DNA of 43,280 nt from Persephonella sp. (GCA_030949555.1 JAUZSJ010000066.1:1-43280); one strand, 5' to 3'. Counted from the stretch's first letter, positions 29,728 through 39,058 are shown. Translations and numbers: made by a program. Notes: generated by a model from the sequence alone, not told the origin.

Positions 29728-30843
29728 CTATTTTTCCTGAGTTTTTTGTAGATTTGAAGGTTTATAAAGTTTAAGCTCTCTGTATTTTTCTGGATATTTT
29801 TTCTTCCAGGCTTCACTTATATACTGGAATACCTGAACCCTTTTATTCATTGAGTCTGCCACATAAATCCTATCTGCCCTGTCTACATACAATCCTGCAG
29901 GTAGATTAAACTCTCCAGGTCCAAATCCAAACTTACCTATCCACAGCAACAGATTTCCTTTATCATCAAATATCTGAACATTATTAAATGCTGCATCTGC
30001 CACATATATGTGTCCTTCACTGTCTATTCCTATACCTTTTGGCCTTGCAAATGTTCCTGGAACTATACCTAACTTTCCAAATGTTCTGACAAACTTACCA
30101 TTTTTATCAAAAATCTGAACTCTGAAGTTCATCGTATCAACAACAGCAACATTGCCATTTCTCCTATCCACAGCTATATTTGTAGGAAAGTTAAACTCTC
30201 CTTCCTTCTTTCCCCGTTTTCCAAAAGAAAAGAGGAACTTACCATCAGTGAGGGAAAAAACCTTAACTCTGTGATCCATAACATCAACAACATACAGTCT
30301 CTGGTTTTTCTCATTTATGGCTATACCTGCTGGTCTTTCTAACCTACCAGGACCTTCTGGTTCACCTACAGCTGTAATAAACTTCCCTTTCAGGTCATAA
30401 ACAAACACCCTCTGATTCTTAGCATCAGCCACATAAACCCTGCCTTTTCTATCTATATCTATGCCTACAGGGATTCTCAGCTTTCCCATGGCTTTATCGC
30501 CTATAAAAGAAACCTTCTTATTTTTAGGCTCTATAACAAAGACTACCGCAGCTACTGTATCCCCTGCAAAAATTTTTCCGAATCTTGAAGCCACTCCATA
30601 GGGTTTTATAAGATTTCTCGGAACATCCTTCTCAGGCTCCCCTAAAAGCACATCAATGGCACTCTTTCCCTTAAAATCAGACTCTCCGTGATAACTACCA
30701 AGGTAAAGTATCCTTGGCTCTTCAGGTGGGAGGGGCCAGAACACCTTCTCTATTTTCTGAGGTTTCTTGGCCCCACCGCACGAATAGATAATTACTCCTA
30801 TTACAAACAGGACTAAAACTTTTCCTATTATTTCGCGTGACAT
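29728..30843 (-). CDS. NHL-repeat beta-propeller lipoprotein (paralogue C)
   Basis: 371 aa, intact frame. MSREIIGKVLVLFVIGVIIYSCGG is a lipoprotein signal with lipobox IYSC, so it should be lipid-anchored, probably to the outer membrane. The cap KVFWPLPPEEPRILYLGSYH...VLLGEPE...LIKPYGVAS is shared with paralogues A and B. Six NHL blades follow: PVGIDIDRKGRVYVADA, PAGIAINEKNQRLYVVDV, PTNIAVDRRNGNVAVVDT, PKGIGIDSEGHIYVADA, PAGLYVDRADRIYVADS and the first closing blade. A charged tail KKKYPEKYRELKLYK ends the protein. It starts inside the end of the tetrahaem gene upstream. Confidence 0.87.
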   Translation of the reverse strand: MSREIIGKVLVLFVIGVIIYSCGGAKKPQKIEKVFWPLPPEEPRILYLGSYHGESDFKGKSAIDVLLGEPEKDVPRNLIKPYGVASRFGKIFAGDTVAAVVFVIEPKNKKVSFIGDKAMGKLRIPVGIDIDRKGRVYVADAKNQRVFVYDLKGKFITAVGEPEGPGRLERPAGIAINEKNQRLYVVDVMDHRVKVFSLTDGKFLFSFGKRGKKEGEFNFPTNIAVDRRNGNVAVVDTMNFRVQIFDKNGKFVRTFGKLGIVPGTFARPKGIGIDSEGHIYVADAAFNNVQIFDDKGNLLLWIGKFGFGPGEFNLPAGLYVDRADRIYVADSMNKRVQVFQYISEAWKKKYPEKYRELKLYKPSNLQKTQEK

Positions 30844-31582
30844 GTCAGACAGAGATTACTGTTGTTGTTAGGCAGTCTCAGGAATGTTGGTTTTCTCCAA
30901 GATGTGGGTCGTGACATGACACACATTCAACTTTTCCAGCTCTAAGCAGGTCACCTACTGTTGGACCAGGATTTCCGTCCCTATCCCCTGCTATCACAAA
31001 CCCTGCAGGAAGTGCCGTAGATGTAGGAACCAGGCTGGCAGGAGGACTTGCTTCATCTCCCCTATATATAACACCTACAGGGTGGTCGTTTCTCAGGTCT
31101 GTTCCAATCTGAGTAATACCTGGTGGCATTGTTGCTGCTGTTCCGGCAGGAATAGTTGTAGTTCCACCATCAGTAGTAAACGCAATCAGATTTCCTGCTG
31201 AGTTCCATCCACCTGAACCAGGAAGGTTAATTATAGAGTTAATTGCATTAACACCGTCGTGACAGGACAGACATGCTCTAGACACATCTCCCGGCAGGTC
31301 AACTGTAGTTCCAGCTGTTGTTGTTCCTCCACCGTAAACCTGGTAGGTAACTGTAGTATCGATTGCTTTGTTCCACAGCGGAGCTCCTACAAAGGTATTG
31401 TTAGAGCCGTGAGGGGTGTGACAGAAAACACAGATTTCATTGTTCACATCAGCTGGATTTGCAGCCCGAATCATGTTCGCAGTGTTTGAAAGGTCATGTT
31501 TAGAACCTGCAATAAGGGCAAACGAACTCGTTGCCATAATACCTACTGCGGCAATTACACCGCCAAAAACCAACCTCTTCAT
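30828..31582 (-). CDS. OmcE-like tetrahaem c-type cytochrome (paralogue C), one frameshift
   Basis: Signal peptide MKRLVFGGVIAAVGIMATSSFA. Sites EICVFCHTPHG, RACLSCHDGV and VECVSCHDPH are in the track frame. An A-run indel near 30895 hides the fourth; the corrected frame reads PTFLRLPNNNSNLCLTCHAK and stops at 30828. Very similar to the gene at 20134 (shared GAPLWNK.IDTTVT and QVYGGG stretches). First gene of the long minus-strand operon and directly behind a strong promoter, so it should be its most transcribed product, as expected for a filament subunit. Confidence 0.84.
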
Positions 31583-31672
31583 CTTCTATACCTCCCTATG
31601 TGATATTTAATCAACTTTCTCACCACCCATCCCTCTGTGCTCTTGCCTCTTATTCTACTCTTGATATTAATA

Positions 31673-31701
31673 ATAATAGTTATTAAAATAAAAATTGTCA
31701 A
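31673..31701 (-). promoter_or_regulatory. sigma-70 promoter of the OmcE/NHL/barrel operon
   Basis: On the minus strand TTGACA (31701-31696), a 17-base spacer and TATTAT (31678-31673) give a near-consensus promoter. Transcription would start near 31666, leaving a leader of about 84 nt before the ATG at 31582, with GGGAGG as ribosome site. Confidence 0.72.
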
Positions 31702-31798
31702 GTCTGAATATAGTTTGTGTAGTTTAATATATACGATATAAAAACATATTGCAACACAATAATGCATTATTAAGATTTAATAATATTTAACAATTACA

Positions 31799-31814
31799 AC
31801 AAAATAGCTTTTGT
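31799..31814. promoter_or_regulatory. inverted repeat in the divergent intergenic region
   Basis: ACAAAA-TAGC-TTTTGT is a perfect 6-bp inverted repeat with a 4-base centre in the 329-bp gap between the two divergent multihaem operons. It lies upstream of the TATAAT boxes at 31822 and 31831 (plus strand). Possibly an operator; no family assigned. Confidence 0.3.
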
Positions 31815-31852
31815 AGTTTTATATAATATGTATAATAAAATATATTAATTAA

Positions 31853-31868
31853 ATTGATATAAATCAAT
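31853..31868. promoter_or_regulatory. FNR/CRP-type palindrome upstream of the multihaem operon
   Basis: ATTGAT-ATAA-ATCAAT is a perfect 16-bp palindrome that contains the exact FNR consensus TTGAT-N4-ATCAA. It lies 43 bp before the ATG at 31912. If the AATAAT at 31891 is the -10 box, the site is centred near -41.5, the class II activator position. If the TATAAT boxes at 31822/31831 are used, it lies downstream and would repress. Either way it points to oxygen- or redox-dependent control by an FNR/CRP-family protein. Confidence 0.6.
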
Positions 31869-31911
31869 GAACCAGTACCAACAACAATTAAATAATATAA
31901 GGAGCAGCAGG

Positions 31912-33115
31912 ATGAGAGAGAGGATTATAAGTTTAAAGCTATTACTGATTTTGACTTTTATTAATTCTGCAATTGCTCAAGCTGACAAGAAAAATTCCTT
32001 CTCAGAAGGAGGCTCAGGTGAAAAAGGAGCAACCTCCGATAGTGCCAGATAAAAAGGTTCAGCACCTTCCATTCAAAATAGGACAGTGTGAGATATGTCA
32101 TGTGGAAAAAGACGGAAACAGGTATGCTCTTTCAAAGGAGCCTCCAGACCTGTGTTATATGTGCCATCAGAGGAAGGATACAAAGAGCAGAGTTCACGGT
32201 CCTATTGCTGCAGGTATGTGCACGGTCTGTCATGACCCTCACCAGTCTGATACGATGAGAATGCTTAAAGCAGAATCTGTCAATGAACTGTGCTTTGCCT
32301 GTCACGAGGATAAAAGAAAGCAGTTTACCTCTAAACCATACATGCACCCTCCAGTAAAGGACCAGTGTATAAACTGTCATGACCCCCATCAGGAAGACCA
32401 CAGATTCAGACTGTTTGCAGACAGAAGGTTTGATCTGTGTGTATCCTGTCATGCTGATAAGAAAGACTGGGTTGAAAAAGTTAAAAACAAACACGGGGCA
32501 ATAAAAATAGGCGACCGATGTCTTAATTGTCATGACCCCCATGCCTCAGAAAATGAAAAGTTTCTCAGAAAATCAACATCAATGGATGTGTGTCTTACCT
32601 GCCACAACAAACCTCTAAAAAGAGAGGAAGACGGAACAGTACTTATGAATATGAAGAAACATCTTGACGAAAATCCAGACTGGCATGGTCCAATCCAGTG
32701 GGGAGACTGTGCGATGTGTCACAATCCTCACGGCTCAGACAACTTCAGAATGCTGAAATTACCATTCCCAGAAACATTTTACGCAAGCTTTAACATCAAC
32801 CAGTATATATGTTTCATGTGTCACGAAACAGAAAAATTTACAGAGCCTCTTACAAAAACAGCAACAAACTTCAGAAATGGAGAGGTTAATCTACATTACG
32901 TTCATGTTAACCAGAAAAAAGGCAGAACATGTAGAGCCTGTCATGACTGGCATGCAACTAAAGACACACCACATCACATAAGAAAGTATATGAAGTTTGG
33001 AAAAATTAAAGCTCCACTGAGATACATACCAACAAAAACAGGTGGTTCCTGTGCTCCAATGTGTCATCCAAGAAGGTACTACGACAGAGAAAATCCAGTG
33101 ATAAATAAACGGTAA
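31912..33115 (+). CDS. dodecahaem-type c-type cytochrome with doubled CXXCH motifs (paralogue A), one frameshift
   Basis: Start at ATG 31912 with AAGGAGCAGCAGG upstream. Signal peptide MRERIISLKLLLILTFINSAIAQ, then an indel near 32000 joins DKK to IPSQKEAQVKKEQPPIVPD. Eleven CXXCH sites (CEICH, CYMCH, CTVCH, CFACH, CINCH, CVSCH, CLNCH, CLTCH, CAMCH, CFMCH, CRACH) plus a terminal CX3CH, GSCAPMCHPRR. Alternate sites are followed by DPH or NPH, the doubled-CXXCH (cytochrome c3-like) repeat pattern. About 400 aa. Shares its whole plan with the gene at 33835. Probably a soluble periplasmic relay or wire. No catalytic residues for nitrite or sulfite reduction, such as a CXXCK site, are seen. Confidence 0.87.
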
Positions 33116-33132
33116 TAAAGAGGAAACGAGGG

Positions 33133-33823
33133 ATGGGGATAGAGGAAAAGAAGGAAGAACCTACACAGAAAACAGGCAGAAGGAAAAGGATATTTATTGG
33201 GACAGTCCTCTTAGGAGCTGGTCTTATGGCTGGCCTTGTTATTTCTTACATTGTTGTTGAGGCTGTCAAACTAACTGGTGGCGCTCAGTTCTGTAAATCC
33301 TGTCATGTTATGGTTCCTATGTACAAAGCATACTCAAAAGACATTCATGGAGGATGGGGAGATTCAGGCTTTGTAGCTCACTGCACAGACTGTCATCTGA
33401 ACCACAAATCAACATTACACTACCTGATACACAAGGTTCAGGTCAGGACTTCACGACTTTAAAGTTTATGTTTTTCAAGACCCTGATGCTATCGACTGGC
33501 ATGAAAAAAGGGAACACAGAAGACATTTTGTTTATGACAGTGGCTGTCTCCACTGCCACGAAAATCTGCTTGCTGCAACGAAAAATGAGAAGAGAGCCTT
33601 TATAGCCCATAAAGCTTATTTTTCAGGAAAACTTGTAGTTAAAATTGGAGAGCATAAAGACAGAGCCCGGTGTGTTGACTGTCATAAACATGTAGGTCAT
33701 AAAGATTTAGGTAAGTATCTGCCACCACCTTCTCCAGAACATAAGCTAATAGAAGAGTCTGAAAAACTGATAAAAGAATCTATTGAGATACTTGAAAAAA
33801 AAGAGAAAAAAACTGAGCATTAG
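33133..33823 (+). CDS. NapC/NrfH-family tetrahaem quinol dehydrogenase (frameshifted)
   Basis: Inner-membrane cytochrome that oxidises quinol and feeds periplasmic multihaem partners. A cytoplasmic charged start is followed by one helix, GTVLLGAGLMAGLVISYIVV. Haem 1 is FCKSCHVMVPMYKAY, with the CXXCHxM pattern of NrfH, and haem 2 is HCTDCHLNHKS. Near 33445 an indel ends the track ORF. The corrected frame gives HDFKVYVFQDPDAIDWHEKR and then GCLHCHENLL and RCVDCHKHVGHKDLG, completing four haems. About 229 aa. The tail is Lys/Glu-rich. No nrfA follows, so its partner is presumably one of the flanking multihaem proteins, as with CymA. Confidence 0.85.
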
Positions 33824-33834
33824 AGAGAAGAAAG

Positions 33835-35438
33835 ATGGGGAAACTAAAAAAATTAATGGGGATGCTAAAAATCTTCAGGTCTAAAAAATTTATACTCATA
33901 TCTATAGTTATTCTTATACTTATCGTTTTTCCAGCTATCGGTTACTATGCATGGCAGAAAAGAATCCCTCAAAAAACTGCACTGGTTTTAAAAAATATTG
34001 TCCATAATCTATTCTTTGAAAAACACCGTCCTGGAGATATATACGGAATTGTTCATATAGAGGAGATGGAAGAGATAGAACTATCAAAGTTAAAACTACC
34101 TGAAGAAGAAGAGGAAAAAGAAGAAATAAAAAAATTAGAGAAAGAACTTAAACAGCTGAAAAAAGAAGAAAAATTAGCCAAAGCCCCAAAACCAAAACCT
34201 AAAAAAGTTATAAAACCTCTGCCATTAGAAGAATATCAGAAGAGTTTCTACCACTAAAAGTGCTTCATAGACCATTCAAAATGGGTGCATGTGCAATATG
34301 CCATCAGGTTGATGAACATGGAAAAGTTATAAAGAAAGGTAAAGAATACCCTCTGACAAAGAGGTAGAGTCGATGAACTGTGTTATTCCTGTCATAAAGA
34401 AAGGTACACGAAAAAGTATGACCATAAACCTATAAAAAAGGGGAATGCCTGGAATGTCATGACCCCCATCAATCAAATACAGAGAAACTTCTCAAAGCAA
34501 AAACAGTTCCTCTTCTGTGTGTAAAATGTCATTCCCCCAAAAACGCAGAAAGACTAAAAATCAAAAAAGTTGTTGATATAAATGTAAAATACAAGCATAA
34601 ACCTGTAAATAAAGATTGTAGAAACTGTCACGACCCCCACACATCAAACCACAAACATCTGTTAATAACATCTTTAGACTGGAAAATGGATTTCTGTATT
34701 GATTGTCACTCTAAGGTAAAAGACCCTAAAATAAGGAAAAAAATAGACCTCAAACCTCTTATAAAAACTGCAAAAGTGAAACACGACGCCGTTTATGATA
34801 AAGACGAGTGCGCAAACTGCCACAACATACACGGCTCAAACTACAGGGTGATGTTGAAAAAACCTATGGTACAGCAGTGTCTATCCTGCCACGACAAAGA
34901 AGTGGAAAAGAAAGAAACAGGAGAAAAACTGATAAATATGAAAAAGCATTTAGAAGAAAATAAATACTGGCACAAACCAATTAAAGAAGTAGAGAAAAAA
35001 GGTGGATGTGCAGCCTGTCATAATCCCCATGGTTCAGATAATCCCTATACCCTGAAGAAATTTTTCCCTACAGAGTTTTATCTTGAGGGACTGAAAATCG
35101 GAGAGGTGATGTGCTTCACATGCCATAAAGAAAAAGAAAGGTTTACCGAGAAAAGAACAGTAAAAGCAACAAAATTTAGAAACGGAGATGAAAATCTGCA
35201 CTGGAGACATACACAGGGTAAAAAAGGAAGAACATGTATAGCATGCCATGACCCTCATGCATCAAAATGGCCTACAATGATAGGGAAGTATACAAATTTC
35301 AACGGTATCCTTTTCCCAATAAGATACAAAAAAACAGAGACAGGAGGTTCTTGTGCTCCAGCATGCCATGACGAATTTAAGTATGACAGAATTGTTCCTG
35401 TAAAAAATGTTGGAGAAATAAGGAAAGAATTTAAATAA
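33835..35438 (+). CDS. membrane-anchored dodecahaem-type c-type cytochrome (paralogue B), frameshifted
   Basis: N-terminal anchor KKFILISIVILILIVFPAIGYYAW, then a roughly 60-residue Glu/Lys and Pro/Lys spacer (LEKELKQLKKEEK, APKPKPKKVIKPLP) that could span part of the periplasm. Indels near 34250, 34365 and 34440 break the frame. Reconstructed haem sites are CAICH, CYSCH, CLECH, CVKCH, CRNCH, CIDCH, CANCH, CLSCH, CAACH, CFTCH and CIACH, eleven in all, plus the terminal CX3CH, GSCAPACHDEFKYD. Collinear with paralogue A, including KKHLEEN...WH before site nine. About 534 aa. Probably receives electrons from the NrfH-like protein just upstream. Confidence 0.83.
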
Positions 35439-35458
35439 AATTTCTGACCAGGAAGGGA

Positions 35459-36571
35459 ATGAAGCAGAAAATTATAAAAATCTTAGGGATAGTTTTTACT
35501 GTTTTTACCTTTGCTTTAGCAAAAGAAGATAAGGTATTCAGACTTAATCTGAAGGTAATTCCCAATGAACCTGTAAGAGTAATACAACCAGCTGAAAACA
35601 GTATACATTACGAAGATACAGCCTCTATAGTTGTGCAGATAGACCCTAAAAAAATAAAAAAGTTGGAAATAATCACATACTCTCAGGTGTTTGAATTAGA
35701 CCCAGATGAGAAGGTGATGTTTAGGAAAAAACCAAAAAAGAAAAAAGGGAGATTCAGTTTCAGAATAAAAACAGACAAAAGCTTTTACTGTAAATCTATT
35801 GACCTGAGATATGGTAAAAATCTTATACATGTTCTTGCAGAAACGAAGGATGGAAAAAAGATAAAGAAATCTGTGGAAGTTTACCTTACATCTCCTGTAC
35901 TCAAAGCTTACAAGTATCCTCCACCAAAATACAAAGAAATCTTCTTTCATAAAGAAAAAAACGAAAAAGTATGTTCCCGGTGTCACGATATGAAAGTAAA
36001 CGAAAAAAAGGGTGTAGCATTTGAAGACATCACAAAATCGAACTGTTATAAATGCCATAGAAAAATAACAGAGAGATATCAATACAAACATGCGCCTGCA
36101 AAAAACTGGCTCTGTGCCACAACATGCCATACAGGAAAAACAGGTAGATTGAATGAAAGATTAAAAGGAAAATCTAAATTTATCTGGCCGGAACCTCAGG
36201 GAGAAGAGTGCTATAAATGTCATAAAGAAAAGAGAAAAGAGTGGGATAACAAAAGATTTCATCACGACCCTGTTGTTGCTGGGATGTGTGATAAATGCCA
36301 CAACCCTCATTCATCTCCAAACAGATACTTTCTGAGAAAACCTGCATGGTACCTTTGCACCACGTGTCATGAAGACAAAGTCCTGAGAGGTCATGTTGGG
36401 TCTGCTACTTTAGGAAGACCCCATCCTACAAGAGGTTATAAAGACCCCTCAAATCCCAGAAGAGAACTGTCCTGCATAAGCTGTCATGAAGCCCATAACT
36501 CAGACAATAATTTTATGCTTTTAAAACCATTTAACTGTAGCTTGAACATGTGTCATAAAAATATAAAATAA
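35459..36571 (+). CDS. Ig-like/octahaem c-type cytochrome (paralogue A, two atypical haem sites)
   Basis: 370 aa, intact. Signal peptide MKQKIIKILGIVFTVFTFALA. Residues ~25-150 form a beta-rich, Ig-like domain (IRPAENS-type start VRVIQPAENSIHYEDTASIV; LRYGKNLIHVLAETKDGKK). Then six CXXCH sites (CSRCH, CYKCH, CYKCH, CDKCH, CTTCH, CISCH) and two atypical ones, WLCATTCHTG (CX3CH) and FNCSLNMCHKN (CX4CH). The paralogue at 36608 has ordinary CXXCH at both positions. The Ig-like domain suggests docking to a partner or surface. Confidence 0.82.
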   Translation: MKQKIIKILGIVFTVFTFALAKEDKVFRLNLKVIPNEPVRVIQPAENSIHYEDTASIVVQIDPKKIKKLEIITYSQVFELDPDEKVMFRKKPKKKKGRFSFRIKTDKSFYCKSIDLRYGKNLIHVLAETKDGKKIKKSVEVYLTSPVLKAYKYPPPKYKEIFFHKEKNEKVCSRCHDMKVNEKKGVAFEDITKSNCYKCHRKITERYQYKHAPAKNWLCATTCHTGKTGRLNERLKGKSKFIWPEPQGEECYKCHKEKRKEWDNKRFHHDPVVAGMCDKCHNPHSSPNRYFLRKPAWYLCTTCHEDKVLRGHVGSATLGRPHPTRGYKDPSNPRRELSCISCHEAHNSDNNFMLLKPFNCSLNMCHKNIK

Positions 36572-36607
36572 TTTTAGGTTTCTTATACTTTCCTTATATT
36601 GGGAAAA

Positions 36608-37585
36608 ATGAGAAGTTCAGTTGCTCCTCTTATAGTTTTTGTCTTGTTATATATGTTCTCAAAAGTTTGAAATTTTGCTCCAATCAAGAACAGAACAGCA
36701 TACACAATGAAGAATTTGCTCAACTTCCAGAAATTATCAAGAAGAAATAGAAACTGGGTGCAGTCTTAATCAGTAAACAGAGAGAATATTTCCATGTTTG
36801 GGACGAATCCGATAGAAATGTTTACTGCAAGGTATTAAGAATAAAACCGGGAAAAAATATTGTAGAGATAACATACACAAATCAGGATGGAAAACAGAAA
36901 AAGAAAACTGTTGAAATATTCAGATACTCAATACTTTACAAGCAGTCTGAAGAACCTCCTGCAAAATTTGAAGAAAGAGCTTTTCATACCCGAAGTAATG
37001 AAGACAGATGTAAAAGATGTCATAATATGAGTTCCCTCCCTGAAGAACTGATACCTGAGTCTCCAGAAAAATCACCATGTTACAGCTGTCACAAAGTTTT
37101 GACATCACGCATAAAAGTTCATGCACCATCGGCAAACTGGGCATGTAATTACTGCCATTTAGATGTTGGCCTTTCTTACCAGAGATACGAAACACCATTT
37201 CCTATCTCAGAAAAATGTTTCTCATGTCACGAATACAGAAAGAGAATATGGATGAACAAAAAGTATGTCCATGGCCCTACATCAACAGGTCAGTGTAATA
37301 TCTGTCATAACCCCCATTCCTCAAATAATATATTCTTCTTGAAAAAGCCCATATGGAATCTCTGTATTTCCTGTCATGCTGAAAAAGCCTCAGGAACCCA
37401 TGTACTGGCTGGTTTTGTTTTCGGAAAATCACATCCAACTCACGGAAGACCAGACCCTTCCCGTCCCGGCAGAGAGCTGGTATGTTCAAGTTGTCATAAT
37501 CCACATGCATCAAATTACAGATTTATGTTCAACAACGACTGCCAATAGAGACCGATACCTATGTCAGATGTGCCATAAAAAGTGA
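36608..37585 (+). CDS. Ig-like/octahaem c-type cytochrome (paralogue B), frameshifted
   Basis: ATG at 36608 opens MRSSVAPLIVFVLLYMFSKV, a signal peptide cut short by an indel. Later frames give REYFHVWDESDRNVYCKVLR and KPGKNIVEITYTNQDGKQKK, matching the Ig-like domain of the preceding gene. Eight CXXCH sites: CKRCH, CYSCH, CNYCH, CFSCH, CNICH, CISCH, CSSCH and, after an indel near 37540, LCQMCHKK at the end (stop 37585). About 325 aa. The upstream half has several frame breaks, so a decayed pseudogene cannot be excluded, but the haem region is nearly intact. Confidence 0.72.
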
Positions 37586-37863
37586 TAATCTGATAAAACT
37601 GGAGAACCTGTTATGATGATAAGCAAAGAATATTCAAGAAAGATAATTGATTAGTAAACCCTTCGCAAAACTCGGCCTAAAAGACTGTTATGGCAGAGAC
37701 ATAACAGAAGAAGATACTTTTATAAAACCTTTATATGCTCTTACTATAGATATCCATAGAAAACCTGCAGTGCGGGTCTTAATTATGGAGACTGTTTATG
37801 ATCTTCTTTGCGAAGCAGAAACCATGGATATAACTTTACAGTAGATGTTTTAACTGACTAAAC
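37586..37863 (+). other. gap without recognisable gene between the multihaem operon and the IS relic
   Basis: The only notable frame is a 65-codon stretch starting at TTG 37647 (KLGLKDCYGRDITEEDTF and onward). It has no ribosome site and no recognised family. Low-complexity AT-rich sequence precedes it. It may be a decayed gene remnant at the edge of the mobile element. Confidence 0.3.
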
Positions 37864-38827
37864 GGGACTGTCCATCTAACTGTGTAATTTACCACAGCTA
37901 AATCCTGCCTCTCTGAAATAAAATATGTTTTCAACTATTTACCCTGCCGCTACTTGACCATTTTTCCTAAATTCATTCATCTAACCTCGCTTCTTCATAT
38001 AGTGGATACTGATGTACTTTTAAATCCTCTCTGCTACCTGTCTTCTTTCCTTCCAGCACGGCACGTATTTTTAATGAATTCCTTACTTGATGGACTACCC
38101 CTTGAATCCGTCTGCCCGAGGATATACGCGTTTAGCTTGCTTATACCCGCCAGCCCGTCTACGCTGAATAATGCCTTCCACTCTGCTTTTTAATTGTTTA
38201 ATACTTTTAAACAAAATCCAAGCAATTCTTTGTATCCATCTTTGTTTATCCCTATTACTACGCTTACTGCTTTTCTTGGATTGCTCTCCCATCCTGTCTT
38301 ACTTTGTAGAATATGCTGGGTCTGTGTGGATCACTGGATATATTCTATCTAATGGTCTACCCTGCCATTCCTCTATCTTTGGAAGCAGTCTGTCTGTTAT
38401 TTTTGATATTAATGATGGGCTTATTTCCATGCATACATATCTGATAAAAGCTCTTGAATGTCCCTTGTAGACATTCCTTTGGCATATAGAGCTATTATTT
38501 TGTTTTGCAAATCATCTATCATTGTTTGTCTTTTTGGCAAAAGTTTAGGTTCAAATTCTCCTTTTCTGTCTCGAGGTGTGTCTATATCAATTTCTCCTAT
38601 ATCAGTCTTAACTATTTTAGAAGTGTATCCATTTCTGTAGTTGTCATTATCAGTTCTTTCGTATTTAGAGTATCCAAGGAATTCTTCAAGTTCTGCTTCA
38701 AGGGCTTCCTGAGTGTTTGCTGGATTAAATCTCTTATTTTTTGTTTTACGTCATTTGGGTTATTCTTTCCATGGTGTCCACCTCCTAATCTGTTGATTTG
38801 GATTTCGCACACTTTGGTGGACACTCC
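37864..38827 (-). mobile_element. IS256-family insertion sequence relic, copy 1 (internally deleted)
   Basis: On the minus strand a Mutator-type transposase can be pieced together: NPNDVKQKIRDLIQQ, EALEAELEEFLGYSKYERTD, GEIDIDTPRDRKGEFEPKLL, ALYAKGMSTRDIQELLSDMY, EISPSLISKITDRLLPKIEE and SRRAGGYKQA-type remnants. Many frameshifts disable it. The end GGGACTGTCCATCTAACTGTG (37864 onward) is repeated, inverted, at the right end of copy 2. The other end, near 38827, has a related GGAGTGTCCACC. After the region matching EEKWS the sequence jumps to the element end, so about 100 codons of the transposase C-terminus are missing. No target duplication was seen. Confidence 0.75.
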
Positions 38828-38972
38828 TATGCTTATGGTGACAGGGACAATACTAAATCCCATAGATTAGCCTGTGTAATGGTTTTAATGAGATTTCTCC
38901 TGTATAACATAGCTCTCCTGATAGCTCTCCTTTTTCTACTTTGGAGATTTTTTAAACAGGCTTAATACTTTA

Positions 38973-38998
38973 TTGACATTTTTTATATTTTTTATATT
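38973..38998 (+). promoter_or_regulatory. putative promoter of the second decahaem gene
   Basis: TTGACA at 38973 is followed by a very AT-rich stretch in which TATTTA lies at a 16-base spacing and a perfect TATAAT at a 20-base spacing. The gene's ATG is at 39059. The -35 match is perfect; the -10 choice is unsure. Confidence 0.42.
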
Positions 38999-39058
38999 TA
39001 TAATATTATTATTATGATGAGGTGTTTTTCGCAAAATTCAAGAATAGAGGGGTAGAGA

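Noticed and set aside
31599-31614. second FNR/CRP-like site (TGTGATATTTAATCAA)
   Set aside because: The half-sites match different family members and it lies well downstream of the predicted start of the minus-strand transcript; too weak to claim.
37864-38827. target-site duplication around IS copy 1
   Set aside because: The flanks GACTAAAC and TATGCTTA do not match, so ends may be imprecise or rearranged.
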